Positions 25,668 through 33,642 of a stretch of DNA of 64,000 nucleotides are shown piece by piece; positions within the stretch are counted from its first letter, which is position 1; each line of letters opens with the position of its first letter. The translations under genes were made by a program, and so were the position numbers. Below the pieces are notes generated by a model, which made no database searches, was not told the origin of the DNA, and saw only the letters and a list, made by a program, of their open reading frames with translations. Location: assembly GCA_028702895.1 (NCBI GenBank), contig JAQVNZ010000002.1, positions 1-64,000 on the forward strand, read 5' to 3'. Origin of the DNA: Candidatus Iainarchaeum sp. (lineage in GTDB: Archaea > Iainarchaeota > Iainarchaeia > Iainarchaeales > JAAZKV01).

Positions 25668-27365
25668 CTATTCGTGTGCGAATATACAATAAGTTTCTTC
25701 ACCATTTTTTTCTATTCTTGCATATCCTATACCATTAAATAAAATAATAGTATTCTCTTTTTCTTTTTTTATTAATGGGTTAGTAAAACCAATTATTTCT
25801 TTTCCATCACTCATTAATATTTTAACATCAGTTTTTTCTTTTAACCAATTAATTGTTTTATACCCTGTTTTTTCATAACTAATAAAACTTGCTTTAATAT
25901 TATACTCATTTTTTTCTTCTATTTTTACATTAAATCCTTCTTTAAATCTAATAATCTCGCCTACTTTAATATTCTTAAACTCTTTTTTATCAACTATAAA
26001 TTTTTGTATTGGACTATCTATTCTAATTTCTTGTCCATTAACATTAATTTTTCCTGATATACAATTATTTAATTCTATTTCTATTCCATCTTCTATAAAA
26101 GGAAAATTTTTCGGTTCTCCAACAAATTTTTTATTAATTGCTCCAAAATTAACTAGATCAATTTTTGCATCATTAGTATTTAACCCAATATTAAGTATTA
26201 CTTGTCTGATTGTTTCTGGTTTAAATCCACGTCTTCTAAAAGATTTTATTGTTGCTAATCTTGGATCATCATTTCTTTCTAATCCTTCTTTTTCCATTAA
26301 AATTTTAATTTTACTCTTACTTAAAACCATGTCTCCTACTTTTGTTATTTTTCCATGATATAATGTTTTTGGGTGTTCCCAATTAAAATAATCGCATAAT
26401 TGTCTTTGTTTTTTCTCATTTTGAATATGTTCTTGTCCGCGTATAATAAAATTTATTTTCATTTCATGGTCATCTATTGGAGATGCTAAATTATATGATG
26501 GCCAAACATGATATTTATGCGTTTTTTTATTAGGGTGTTTTGTAGGATCATCAACTATTTTTGCCATCCACCAATCTCTCATGCTAGGGTCTTTATCGTT
26601 TAAATCTGTTTTTAATCGTACTACACAACTACCTTCTTTTAATTCATGTTTTAACATTTTTTTCCAATTTTTTATTTGTTCTCTAGCATTTTTGTTTCTA
26701 CACTCACAGGGTTCACTATTCCAAATTTTTTCTCGCCATTCTTCTGATTTACAAAAACAAACATATGCTTTTTCTTCTGCGATTAATATTTCAATTATTT
26801 TTAAATATTTTTCAATATTATCAGATTGTCTTTTTATTTCATGTGTTTTTATGCCTAACCATTCAAAATCATTTTGAAATTCTTGTTCAATTCCTTCTTC
26901 TGGTATTTTTATTTTTGGATCAGTATCATCAAATCTAAGAATATATTTTCCACCATATTTTTTTACATATTCGTCTAATAATATATATGGTCTAGCGTGT
27001 CCAAAATGCATTGGGCCAGTTGGACAAGGTGCTGCTCGCGTAATTATTTTTTCGCCTTTTTTTAACCAATTAAGCTCGGGTAGCGTTTTTTCTTTTTCAA
27101 TATGTTTTAATTCCCAACCCGCATCATTAAAAAGATTATATTCATCTTCTAATTTTTTTTTATTTATTTTATTTACTTCTTTAACCACTTCTTTTATTAC
27201 TGGAATTATTTGGCCAATTATTGCTTGTGGAAAAATTGCTTTTACTTTTCCAACTACTGCTCCCATATCTGCTTTTTCATGTTCAAAACAATTTTTAATT
27301 GCATATTTGTAAGCAATCCTTTTTATGTCTGCTAAATTAGTTCCGGGTACAATTAATTTTTCCAT
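25668..27365 (-). CDS. gltX: Glutamyl-tRNA synthetase, archaeal type
   Basis: A 565-aa class I aminoacyl-tRNA synthetase. The HIGH signature is GPMHFGHARP (117-126), the KMSKS equivalent is VLSKSKIKI. The DDTDPKIK and HEMKINFIIRGQEH motifs match the archaeal GluRS/eukaryotic GlnRS branch, and the C-terminal half is the beta-barrel anticodon domain of that branch rather than the bacterial helical cage. As in most archaea it probably charges tRNA-Gln with Glu as well, for GatDE correction. It stands between the L7Ae promoter and the TrmB regulator, with 218 bp of AT-rich DNA upstream in which I see nothing else. Confidence 0.96.
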   Translation of the reverse strand: MEKLIVPGTNLADIKRIAYKYAIKNCFEHEKADMGAVVGKVKAIFPQAIIGQIIPVIKEVVKEVNKINKKKLEDEYNLFNDAGWELKHIEKEKTLPELNWLKKGEKIITRAAPCPTGPMHFGHARPYILLDEYVKKYGGKYILRFDDTDPKIKIPEEGIEQEFQNDFEWLGIKTHEIKRQSDNIEKYLKIIEILIAEEKAYVCFCKSEEWREKIWNSEPCECRNKNAREQIKNWKKMLKHELKEGSCVVRLKTDLNDKDPSMRDWWMAKIVDDPTKHPNKKTHKYHVWPSYNLASPIDDHEMKINFIIRGQEHIQNEKKQRQLCDYFNWEHPKTLYHGKITKVGDMVLSKSKIKILMEKEGLERNDDPRLATIKSFRRRGFKPETIRQVILNIGLNTNDAKIDLVNFGAINKKFVGEPKNFPFIEDGIEIELNNCISGKINVNGQEIRIDSPIQKFIVDKKEFKNIKVGEIIRFKEGFNVKIEEKNEYNIKASFISYEKTGYKTINWLKEKTDVKILMSDGKEIIGFTNPLIKKEKENTIILFNGIGYARIEKNGEETYCIFAHE

Positions 27366-27583
27366 TATTAATTATTAGTTAAATAAGGTTTAATATTCTT
27401 TTAGTTTTCTTTTTTTTAATTTAAATAAGTTTTATTTTTAATAAAAGATAATTATTTTAAAATATTTTTTTTAGTTATATTAGTTTAGGTTTTAAGTAAG
27501 TGATATTATTTTTATAATTTGTTTTTTGATAAAATAATATTATTTAAAATAGTTTATTATTTTTAAAAAGTTATGATTATTTT

Positions 27584-28324
27584 TTAATATTTTTTTGCTT
27601 TGTCCCAATGTGTGTTAAAATAATATGTTAGTGCGTTTGCCATTGGAGCATTGTCATTTAGAATAGTAAAATGATAATCTGGTTTATCTTTTTTAAAATC
27701 GCTTATTGCTAGAATAACTTTTTTATCATCAATTATAAAAGCATTTAATCCGTGATTTAATTGTTTTACTTCTATAATGTCCTTTAATTTTTCTGATGGG
27801 TTTGAATTAAGTAATTTTACTTTTACATTATGTTCTGTTGCAGATTTTAATGCGTCTTGTATTATTGTTTGATTATCAGTTATTTCAGTTAAGCCTTGTA
27901 TGTTGTGTTTGGCTTTGGCTAATTCTTGGCCAAGTATTCTTTCAAAATCTTGTTTTTCTTTTACTTTCATTATTTTCTCGCCTTTTTCTTCGCCTTCAAA
28001 AGGGAGTACTAATTCTTGTTTAAATTTATCTACTTCGCTTTCAAGTGAATTTAATTGAGTTTTTTTTGTTTTTATTAATATATCTATTGTTTTTTCTGGT
28101 TCTATTGCTCTGTATATTTTTGGTCTTCCTTTTATCTCAATTAATAATCCTTTACTAATTAGTTTTTCTAAAACATCATACACTCTTGTCTTTGGAACTT
28201 GTGCTGCTCGCGAAATAGTTGGTGCTTGTGCTTCTTTAAGTTTAAATAGAGTACTTAGTGTTTTTGCTTCGTATTCTGTTAAACCAAGTTTTTCCAACAA
28301 GTAATGTGTATTAGAATTATTCAC
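27584..28324 (-). CDS. TrmB-family transcription regulator
   Basis: A 246-aa protein. An N-terminal winged helix (LGLTEYEAKTLSTLFKL, APTISRAAQVPKTRVYDVLE, KGLLIEIKGRPKIYRAI) matches the TrmB family; a coiled coil follows (about 85-110), then a C-terminal domain like the phospholipase-D-like half (NIQGLTEITDNQ, AFIIDDKKVILAI, TILNDNAPMANAL). TrmB proteins sense sugars or other small molecules and repress or activate transport and metabolism genes. The start is GTG, preceded by GAGGGGGT. A palindrome covers its own TATA box, so autoregulation is likely. Confidence 0.93.
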   Translation of the reverse strand: MNNSNTHYLLEKLGLTEYEAKTLSTLFKLKEAQAPTISRAAQVPKTRVYDVLEKLISKGLLIEIKGRPKIYRAIEPEKTIDILIKTKKTQLNSLESEVDKFKQELVLPFEGEEKGEKIMKVKEKQDFERILGQELAKAKHNIQGLTEITDNQTIIQDALKSATEHNVKVKLLNSNPSEKLKDIIEVKQLNHGLNAFIIDDKKVILAISDFKKDKPDYHFTILNDNAPMANALTYYFNTHWDKAKKY

Positions 28325-28355
28325 TTAAAGACCCCCTCATACCTAATTAAGTTGG

Positions 28356-28379
28356 AACAAGTATTTAAATTTACTTGTT
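28356..28379 (-). promoter_or_regulatory. Palindromic operator over the TrmB promoter
   Basis: AACAAGTA (28356-28363), an 8-bp AT spacer TTTAAATT, and TACTTGTT (28372-28379) form a perfect 8+8 inverted repeat. The spacer is also the best TATA-like element, about 40 bp before the GTG start at 28324. A dimeric winged-helix protein bound here would block TBP. Confidence 0.6.
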
Positions 28380-28393
28380 ACAGTTAATAAGAT

Positions 28394-29119
28394 TTAAAAT
28401 CTTTTTCTAAATGTTCTTGGTCTTCGTGATTGATATGATGTTTTCTTTGGAGTGTCCTTGTCTGTTAATTGTTGTTCAAAGTCTTCTATGTTTAAATTAA
28501 ATGCTGTAGGTTCAATTTCTTTTCGCAAAACCAATAGTTCTTTTGTTAATAAATAAAATATTAATGCTATTGCTTTTCTTCCTTTGTTATTAGCAGGGAT
28601 TATTAAATCAATATTTTTTAATGGTGATTCGCTTCCAGCTAATGCTATTATTGGTAAATGTGATTCGCTTGCTTCTTTCATTGCTTGTGCGTCGCTAATT
28701 GGATCACAAAGTAATACTATTTTTGGTTCATAAAATGATCTTGCTTGTGGGTTTGTTATTGTCCCTGGAATAAATCTTCCAATAAATGCTTTTGAATTAG
28801 TTGCGCTTGCAAATTTTTTTGCTGGTGTTTGACCATATAATTTTCTACAAACAACTGCAATGTCTTTAGGATCATATTTTGCTAATTCTTTTGCAACCAT
28901 TTTTATTCGTTGATCAATAGTTTCAATATTAAATACCATTAACCCGTCTTTTCTCTTTTTAAAAATATATTTTCGCATTTCTCCACTTTTAAATTTTGTT
29001 CCAATATGAATACCGCTTTTTAAGTATGTTTCAATGTCGATGAGTAATTCTTTTCCTTTGTAGTCTTCTACATCATCATCGTCTCTTATTTTTTTAATTT
29101 TATCTTTTATTTCAACCAT
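28394..29119 (-). CDS. rps2: Ribosomal protein S2 (uS2)
   Basis: A 241-aa small-subunit protein. GIHIGTKFKSGEMRKYIF, FIPGTITNPQ and the AFIGRFIPG segment (family signature) are seen, with SHLPIIALAGSESPLKNIDLIIPANNKG-type residues split across the C-terminal half. It has a short acidic N-terminus (IRDDDDVED). It follows rpo10 by 11 bp; rpoK and enolase, which usually lie between these genes in archaea, are missing. Confidence 0.96.
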   Translation of the reverse strand: MVEIKDKIKKIRDDDDVEDYKGKELLIDIETYLKSGIHIGTKFKSGEMRKYIFKKRKDGLMVFNIETIDQRIKMVAKELAKYDPKDIAVVCRKLYGQTPAKKFASATNSKAFIGRFIPGTITNPQARSFYEPKIVLLCDPISDAQAMKEASESHLPIIALAGSESPLKNIDLIIPANNKGRKAIALIFYLLTKELLVLRKEIEPTAFNLNIEDFEQQLTDKDTPKKTSYQSRRPRTFRKRF

Positions 29120-29130
29120 ATTTTATCCCT

Positions 29131-29325
29131 TTATTTTTGATATTTCATTACTTCTTCTGTTAGATCAACGCTAGTTAATAACATTTTTCTACAACAATTT
29201 CTAATTATTTTTAAGTCATCAAGTACTTTTCCTGCGTCTTCTCCTTTTTCTACCCTGTCCTTGAATTCTTGGTAGTATCCTGCAACAGGTTTTCCACACG
29301 AAAAACATCTTATTGGTATTATCAT
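29131..29325 (-). CDS. rpo10: DNA-directed RNA polymerase subunit Rpo10 (RpoN)
   Basis: A 64-aa subunit of the Rpo3-Rpo11-Rpo10-Rpo12 assembly platform. IRCFSCGKPV and RNCCRKMLL give the zinc-binding CxxC and CC pairs. The length is standard. The ATG follows GAGGT. It lies between uS9 and uS2. Confidence 0.97.
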   Translation of the reverse strand: MIIPIRCFSCGKPVAGYYQEFKDRVEKGEDAGKVLDDLKIIRNCCRKMLLTSVDLTEEVMKYQK

Positions 29326-29330
29326 ATTGA

Positions 29331-29762
29331 TTACCTCTTACTCTTTTGTTTTTTCTTTCTAGCTTTAGGCCCTAATGGCTTCTTTGTTTCTACTTTTCGA
29401 ACATCATCTACTAATAATGCTCTATCATATAACATAAATAAATCTCTATATTTTTTTCCTTTTGCTTTAACAATTGCTTTTGCGATTGATGCTCTTACTG
29501 CAAAGATTTGACTCATTCGCCCAGATCCTTTTACATTAACATTAATATCAAATTCGCTTATAACGTCTTCTGCGATTTGTAGGGGTTCTCTTAACATATC
29601 TTTTACGTGTCCTTGTGCGTATGCATCAATACTCAGGTGGTTTATTTTTATTTTCCCAGTTCCTTTTTTGATTGTTGCTCTTGCAATAGCAGTTTTTTTC
29701 TTAGCTTTAACTTGCATTCCTGCTTTTTTAGTTGCAACTTTTATTTTTTTCTTTTCTTCCAT
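29331..29762 (-). CDS. rps9: Ribosomal protein S9 (uS9)
   Basis: A 143-aa small-subunit protein whose C-terminal tail reaches the P-site tRNA. Conserved segments are KKTAIARATIKKGTGKI, VNVKGSGRMSQIFAVR and the GPKARKKKQKSKR tail. I chose ATG 29762, which overlaps the uL13 stop (TAAAATG); an upstream in-frame GTG lies in the uL13 coding sequence that also supplies the GGTGG ribosome binding site. Confidence 0.95.
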   Translation of the reverse strand: MEEKKKIKVATKKAGMQVKAKKKTAIARATIKKGTGKIKINHLSIDAYAQGHVKDMLREPLQIAEDVISEFDINVNVKGSGRMSQIFAVRASIAKAIVKAKGKKYRDLFMLYDRALLVDDVRKVETKKPLGPKARKKKQKSKR

Positions 29763-29763
29763 T

Positions 29764-30183
29764 TTACCACGTTCCACCTAATGCTTCGGCAATTTCTTTT
29801 AAACTCATATAATCGTGTTTGTCATTAAATTTTGCTTCTTTTATTATTTCGCTTGTTGTAAGATCCAAATTTTTTGGATTTAAATTATAAACTGTTAATT
29901 GTTTTATTAATCTTTCAGCGGTTTTTTTTCTTTTAGGTAACATTCCTTTAACCATTCTTCTTAACATTTTACTTGGAATTCTATCATATTTTGGTCCAAA
30001 ATGTGGGTTTGATTTAACTGCTGCATCAACTCTTTGTTGGAATTTTGGCATAATTGAAGTTTTTGTTCCAACCATTATTGCTTTTTGAGCATTAACTATT
30101 GTTATTGTTTCGTTTTCAATTATTTTTTTTGCAACTTTACTTGCAAGTCTTCCTGCTATTAATCCTTCTGCGTTTATAATCAT
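29764..30183 (-). CDS. rpl13: Ribosomal protein L13 (uL13)
   Basis: A 139-aa large-subunit protein. INAEGLIAGRLASKVAKKI opens the fold, RVDAAVKSNPHFGPKYDRIP and MLRRMVKGMLPKRK are the archaeal signatures. The stop lies inside the ribosome binding region of uS9 and the start overlaps the eL18 stop by 1 bp, so eL18-uL13-uS9 are translated in series. Confidence 0.96.
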   Translation of the reverse strand: MIINAEGLIAGRLASKVAKKIIENETITIVNAQKAIMVGTKTSIMPKFQQRVDAAVKSNPHFGPKYDRIPSKMLRRMVKGMLPKRKKTAERLIKQLTVYNLNPKNLDLTTSEIIKEAKFNDKHDYMSLKEIAEALGGTW

Positions 30184-30536
30184 TATTTCACCAATATAAT
30201 TTCTTTCGTATTAATTTTTTCGTTAACAAAATCTTTTAAATGTATAAATTTTCCTGTTTTATTTATTTTTTCAATTGCTTTTTGTGAAGCAGTTATTCCT
30301 ATTATTGTTATTTTTTCTTCAAATTCTCCTTTTGATAAAATTTTCCCTGGAACTATAATTGTTTTTCCTTTAAATTTTTTTGCCATTTTATCTAATTTTT
30401 CAACATTAACAACAATATTATTTCTTGTTGGTTTTTGGATTCTTTTTGCTAAATCCTTCCAAATTTTTTTCTTAGTCTTCCGACTAACAATTTCTAATTT
30501 CGCAACCAATTTTTGTGTTTCTAATTTTTTTGTCAT
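30183..30536 (-). CDS. rpl18e: Ribosomal protein L18e (eL18)
   Basis: A 117-aa large-subunit protein of the uL15/eL18 fold. KKIWKDLAKRIQKPTRNN and GKTIIVPGKILSKGE are conserved. The frame is open upstream through a tRNA gene, but the start is ATG 30536 after AGGTGAAAAA. The tRNA-Leu ends 41 bp upstream; a tRNA-Leu before L18e is also known from haloarchaea. Confidence 0.95.
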   Translation of the reverse strand: MTKKLETQKLVAKLEIVSRKTKKKIWKDLAKRIQKPTRNNIVVNVEKLDKMAKKFKGKTIIVPGKILSKGEFEEKITIIGITASQKAIEKINKTGKFIHLKDFVNEKINTKEIILVK

Positions 30537-30577
30537 TTTTTCACCTAATTTTAATCTATTTTTGCATTTTATTATAA

Positions 30578-30706
30578 TGCACGGGAACGGATTTGAACCG
30601 TCGAAGGCACTAAGCCACAGGATAACTAAAACCTTTTCTTTTACCAAATATTTTATTTGAAAAAATTCCTTAAGTCCTGCCCCTTTGACCGCTCGGGAAC
30701 CCGTGC
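30578..30706 (-). tRNA. tRNA-Leu(UAA) with 45-nt intron at 37/38
   Basis: The acceptor arms are GCACGGG (30700-30706) and CCCGTGC (30579-30585), with discriminator A at 30578 and no encoded CCA. The T-arm is GACGG-TTCAAAT-CCGTT. The anticodon stem CAGGA/TCCTG encloses CTTAAGA with anticodon TAA at 30670-30672. A long GGC...GCC variable arm fits leucine. The mature length is 84 nt. The intron, 30624-30668, lies after G37. A bulge-helix-bulge can be drawn: bulge AG|G, a 4-bp central helix CTTA/TTAG with one U-U mismatch, bulge UU|A, and an 8-bp inner helix. It would be cut by the splicing endonuclease and sealed by RtcB, encoded at 52166-53314. Confidence 0.95.
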
Positions 30707-30724
30707 TGTACCGGCTAGCTTTTT

Positions 30725-30762
30725 GGCTAAACACCATTTTTTGGGTGTGCCTTTAGTTGGCC
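30725..30762 (-). other. Imperfect hairpin between rpo3 and tRNA-Leu
   Basis: ACACC (30731-30735) pairs with GGTGT (30744-30748), and CTAA (30727-30730) pairs with TTAG (30753-30756) around a 4-nt bulge; GG/CC may extend it. The 78-bp gap between rpo3 and the tRNA is richer in G and C than other gaps. It may be a processing signal or part of a small RNA. Confidence 0.35.
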
Positions 30763-30784
30763 TTGGGACTATATTGCTTTGCAA

Positions 30785-31534
30785 TTATAATTTTTTAACT
30801 TCTTTTAATAATTCTTCTAATTTTTTATCCATTACACTAACTGCTGAATTTATTATTTCTTCTTTTGTTAGTTGTCCTGTTGTTTCTATTGTTAAAATAA
30901 ATTCGTTTTCACTATAATTAACATTAATACCATATTTTTCTAGTATGTTAATTGGTTGATCATGAAATTTAATATTGTATGGGTCTAACAAAAATAATTT
31001 TCCTGCTTTTAATTCAACACTTCCTATTGGTAATTCTTTCATTAAAGCGGTTACATCCGAATGTGTTTTTGTATTATCGATTATTGGTAATTCATTATAT
31101 GATATTATTGCTGGTTGGTGTTTAACATGTTGTGAACCATTTTTCATTATTGCGCTCATTTCCATTTTTATTCTTTTTTCATTTCCTAATCTAGTTAAAT
31201 AAATTTTTTGATCAATGATTTCTATTTTTGGATCAGTGCATTTTATGTCTTTACTAGTTACTATTCCTGGCCCTTCTTTTTCTAAAATTAATTTCACACT
31301 TTCTCCTTCTTTATAGCTTTTTAAATCAGTTTTAATTGGTAATAATCCTAATCTGTTTGCAAGCATTTCATCAAATAATGGTGAATCGTTTTCGTAAAAG
31401 GTTACTTCGTCTATTGCTAGGCATGGTACATCTGACATTATTGTTCTTCTTAAAGAATTCATCATTGCAATATTAACACCTTTAATAAGATATTTTGCTA
31501 GATTTCCATCTTCATAAACCTTTTTTATATCCAT
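30785..31534 (-). CDS. rpo3: DNA-directed RNA polymerase subunit Rpo3 (RpoD)
   Basis: A 249-aa alpha-like assembly subunit. NIAMMNSLRRTIMSDVPCLAID-type residues (split here: MMNSLRRTIMSDVP, then CLAIDEV), NRLGLLPIKT and the C-terminal dimerisation helix EEIINSAVSVMDKKLEELL are present. The 4Fe-4S domain Cys motifs found in some archaeal Rpo3 are absent; only scattered Cys are seen in the insert domain (IKCTDPK). I chose ATG 31534, the GTG at 31543 being part of the AGTGAT binding site. Confidence 0.96.
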   Translation of the reverse strand: MDIKKVYEDGNLAKYLIKGVNIAMMNSLRRTIMSDVPCLAIDEVTFYENDSPLFDEMLANRLGLLPIKTDLKSYKEGESVKLILEKEGPGIVTSKDIKCTDPKIEIIDQKIYLTRLGNEKRIKMEMSAIMKNGSQHVKHQPAIISYNELPIIDNTKTHSDVTALMKELPIGSVELKAGKLFLLDPYNIKFHDQPINILEKYGINVNYSENEFILTIETTGQLTKEEIINSAVSVMDKKLEELLKEVKKL

Positions 31535-31539
31535 AAATA

Positions 31540-31929
31540 TCACTTTTTAGTTTTTCCTCTAAATTTTTTCTTTTTTCTACATCCATCGTGTGGTTGGGGT
31601 GTTACATTTTCAATTGAAATTATTCTAAGTCCATTTCTTGTTAATGATCTTATTGCTGCTTCTGCTCCAGATCCTGCTGATGGACTTTTGCTTCCACCTC
31701 GGCCTCTTACTTTAACAAAAATTTCAGTTATTCCCTTTTCTCTTGCTGAATTAGCTAAATTTTCTGCTAATTTCATTGCAACGTATGGTGATCCTTCTTT
31801 ATGTTGTGCTTTTGTTTCCATTCCACCACTAGATTTTGATATTGTTTCTGATCCAGTCATATCTGTCAATAATAACATTGTATTGTTGTGTGTAGCAAAA
31901 ATATGCACTATTCCTTTGTTTTCAGCCAT
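31540..31929 (-). CDS. rps11: Ribosomal protein S11 (uS11)
   Basis: A 129-aa small-subunit platform protein. GIVHIFATHNNTMLLLTDMTG, the VRGRGGSKSPSAGSGAEAA loop and VTPQPHDGCRKKKKFRGK ending are conserved. The start shares a base with the uS4 stop (TAATG). Confidence 0.97.
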   Translation of the reverse strand: MAENKGIVHIFATHNNTMLLLTDMTGSETISKSSGGMETKAQHKEGSPYVAMKLAENLANSAREKGITEIFVKVRGRGGSKSPSAGSGAEAAIRSLTRNGLRIISIENVTPQPHDGCRKKKKFRGKTKK

Positions 31930-32594
31930 TACTTAATCACCTTTGATTCATTCATAATTTCTTTTTTTTGAGGTATATTTTCTTTTGTTATTTTGTCTTT
32001 TGGTTTTTTGTTTGCATCTTCTTCTTCATTTATAGCTTCTTTTATTTCTTCAAATTTATCTTTTAATGTATTTTTAGTTTCAGTTTTTATTTTTATATGT
32101 TTTTTTAATTCTACTTGTAATTCTTTTCCATAATAATTTATGTTATTTTCTTCATCGAAAGTCACAATATAACTTGGTATATTAACTTTTTTTCCATTAA
32201 TTGCTATGTGTCCGTGTGTTATAAATTGCCTTGCTTGTTTTGTTGTATTTGCTAATCCTTTTCTCCATACTATTGTTTGTAATCTTCTTTCTAATATGGA
32301 TTCTACGTTTAATGTTAATACATCATCAAGAGTTGGTGTTTTTGTTAAGATTCCTATTTTCTTTAAGGATGTTAATAATTCACTTTCTCTTTTTAATCTT
32401 GTTTGGAGATTTAATGCTAATAATTTTCTTGCAGTTGCTCGTTTTGCTCTTATTATTGTTTCTGCTCTATAAAATTCTTTTTTATTTTTTAAACCATATA
32501 ATTCTTTTAATTGTTTTTCTTTAACCATTCTTTCTTTTTGGAATGATTTTCTTGGTTTTGAATACATTCTTTTTCTTTTTTTCGGGTCACCCAT
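31929..32594 (-). CDS. rps4: Ribosomal protein S4 (uS4), long C-terminal tail
   Basis: A 221-aa small-subunit assembly initiator. The S4 RNA-binding domain is LERRLQTIVWRKGLA, ARQFITHGHIAINGKKV, with an archaeal N-terminus (MGDPKKRKRMYSKPRK). The last 45 residues, after the usual end, are a Lys/Glu-rich low-complexity tail (EAINEEEDANKKPKDK). GTGATG precedes the start. Confidence 0.96.
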   Translation of the reverse strand: MGDPKKRKRMYSKPRKSFQKERMVKEKQLKELYGLKNKKEFYRAETIIRAKRATARKLLALNLQTRLKRESELLTSLKKIGILTKTPTLDDVLTLNVESILERRLQTIVWRKGLANTTKQARQFITHGHIAINGKKVNIPSYIVTFDEENNINYYGKELQVELKKHIKIKTETKNTLKDKFEEIKEAINEEEDANKKPKDKITKENIPQKKEIMNESKVIK

Positions 32595-32605
32595 TTAACA
32601 TCACT

Positions 32606-33085
32606 TTATTTTTTTCCTTTTACGTTATCTTTTTTAGATACTCCAACAACTTTTCCTTTGCCTTTTCCTCTGTGAGTACTTCTTGTTTTTTGTCCTCTTA
32701 CAGTTAATCCCCACATTCTTCTTAATCCTTTATATGATTTTATTTCGGCTAGTCTTTGGAAATCATTTCTTAACTGGAAATCCAAATCATTCATTGTTAA
32801 ATGCTTGTTTTCGCCAGTTTCGTAATCTTTTCGTCTATTTAAAATCCATTCTGGAAGATTTGTTTTATTAAGATTTTGAATTATTTCTTCCAATTTTTTT
32901 ATTTCTTCTGCTTTTAAATCACCTAATTTTGTATCAAAAGGCATTTCATTTTCAGTGCAAAATTTTGTTGATATTATTTTTCCTAATCTGTGACTAATTC
33001 CTTTTATTCGCATTAAACTTTCGTTAATGTTTTTTGTACCATCTAAGTCTTTTCCAATTATTCTTACAATAAGATTTTCAACCAT
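32606..33085 (-). CDS. rps13: Ribosomal protein S13 (uS13)
   Basis: A 159-aa small-subunit head protein contacting the large subunit. IRIIGKDLDGTKNI-like start (VRIIGKDLDGTK), the HhH segment SLMRIKGISHRLGKII, and RGLRRMWGLTVRGQKTRSTHRG-type C-terminus (GLRRMWGLTVRGQKTRST) are conserved. In archaea truB/cbf5 is often just before it; here eL14 precedes directly. Confidence 0.97.
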   Translation of the reverse strand: MVENLIVRIIGKDLDGTKNINESLMRIKGISHRLGKIISTKFCTENEMPFDTKLGDLKAEEIKKLEEIIQNLNKTNLPEWILNRRKDYETGENKHLTMNDLDFQLRNDFQRLAEIKSYKGLRRMWGLTVRGQKTRSTHRGKGKGKVVGVSKKDNVKGKK

Positions 33086-33092
33086 TTTTTCA

Positions 33093-33308
33093 TCACTTCT
33101 TTAATAATTTAATTAATTCTTCATGTTTTATTTCTTTCCCAACTTTTAATTTTTGTTTTAGTGGGAATAAATGTATTATATTACATTCTTTTCGCTTTAT
33201 TTTTTCTCCGTCTATTAATACCTTTCCATTTTTTAATTCAGATATAATTATAACTTTTCTTCCGGCTTCGCGTCCTTTGGTTTTTATACAAACTTGTCCT
33301 ATTTCCAT
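33093..33308 (-). CDS. rpl14e: Ribosomal protein L14e (eL14)
   Basis: A 71-aa SH3-like large-subunit protein, slightly shorter than usual. EIGQVCIKTKGREAGRKVII is the KOW-containing signature, followed by KVLIDGEKIKRKECNIIHL and FPLKQKLKVGKE. It lies 2 bp after eL34 and 7 bp before uS13. Confidence 0.94.
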   Translation of the reverse strand: MEIGQVCIKTKGREAGRKVIIISELKNGKVLIDGEKIKRKECNIIHLFPLKQKLKVGKEIKHEELIKLLKK

Positions 33309-33310
33309 TT

Positions 33311-33637
33311 TTATTCAGCCCTTTTTAATGCTTGTTTAACATATTTTCTGTATTTTTGATCAACATCATCAATATCTTTTATTTCAGCAATTACTTTTCC
33401 TGTTTCTATAAATACTTGTTCTCTTGCTTTAGTGCATAGTATTCCTCCAAAAGGAACACTTGGTTTTTTTTGTGTTTTGCTTTCTTTACTTGATTGTTTA
33501 TTTGATGTGCCTAATAGTTTTTCACCGGTTATTGCACAATTTTTTTCTTGATTTTGTTCTCTATAAAAAACTCTTTTTGTTTTAGATGGAGTTCTCACAT
33601 ACTTTCTTTTCATTGTTCGTTTTCTTGGTTCAACCAT
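33311..33637 (-). CDS. rpl34e: Ribosomal protein L34e (eL34), degenerate zinc ribbon
   Basis: A 108-aa large-subunit protein. EPRKRTMKRKYVRTPSKTKR and PSVPFGGILCTKAREQ match L34e. The zinc ribbon normally has two CxxC pairs (CAxCG and CxxC). Here only one Cys of each pair is left: CAITGEKL and LCTKARE, so four-Cys zinc binding is lost. I chose ATG 33637, since the GTG at 33646 belongs to the AGTGAT binding site. Confidence 0.9.
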   Translation of the reverse strand: MVEPRKRTMKRKYVRTPSKTKRVFYREQNQEKNCAITGEKLLGTSNKQSSKESKTQKKPSVPFGGILCTKAREQVFIETGKVIAEIKDIDDVDQKYRKYVKQALKRAE

Positions 33638-33642
33638 TTCAA

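Noticed and set aside
30183..30737. 184-aa version of eL18
   Set aside because: The extra N-terminus is a translation of the tRNA-Leu gene; the eL18 start at 30536 has a Shine-Dalgarno.
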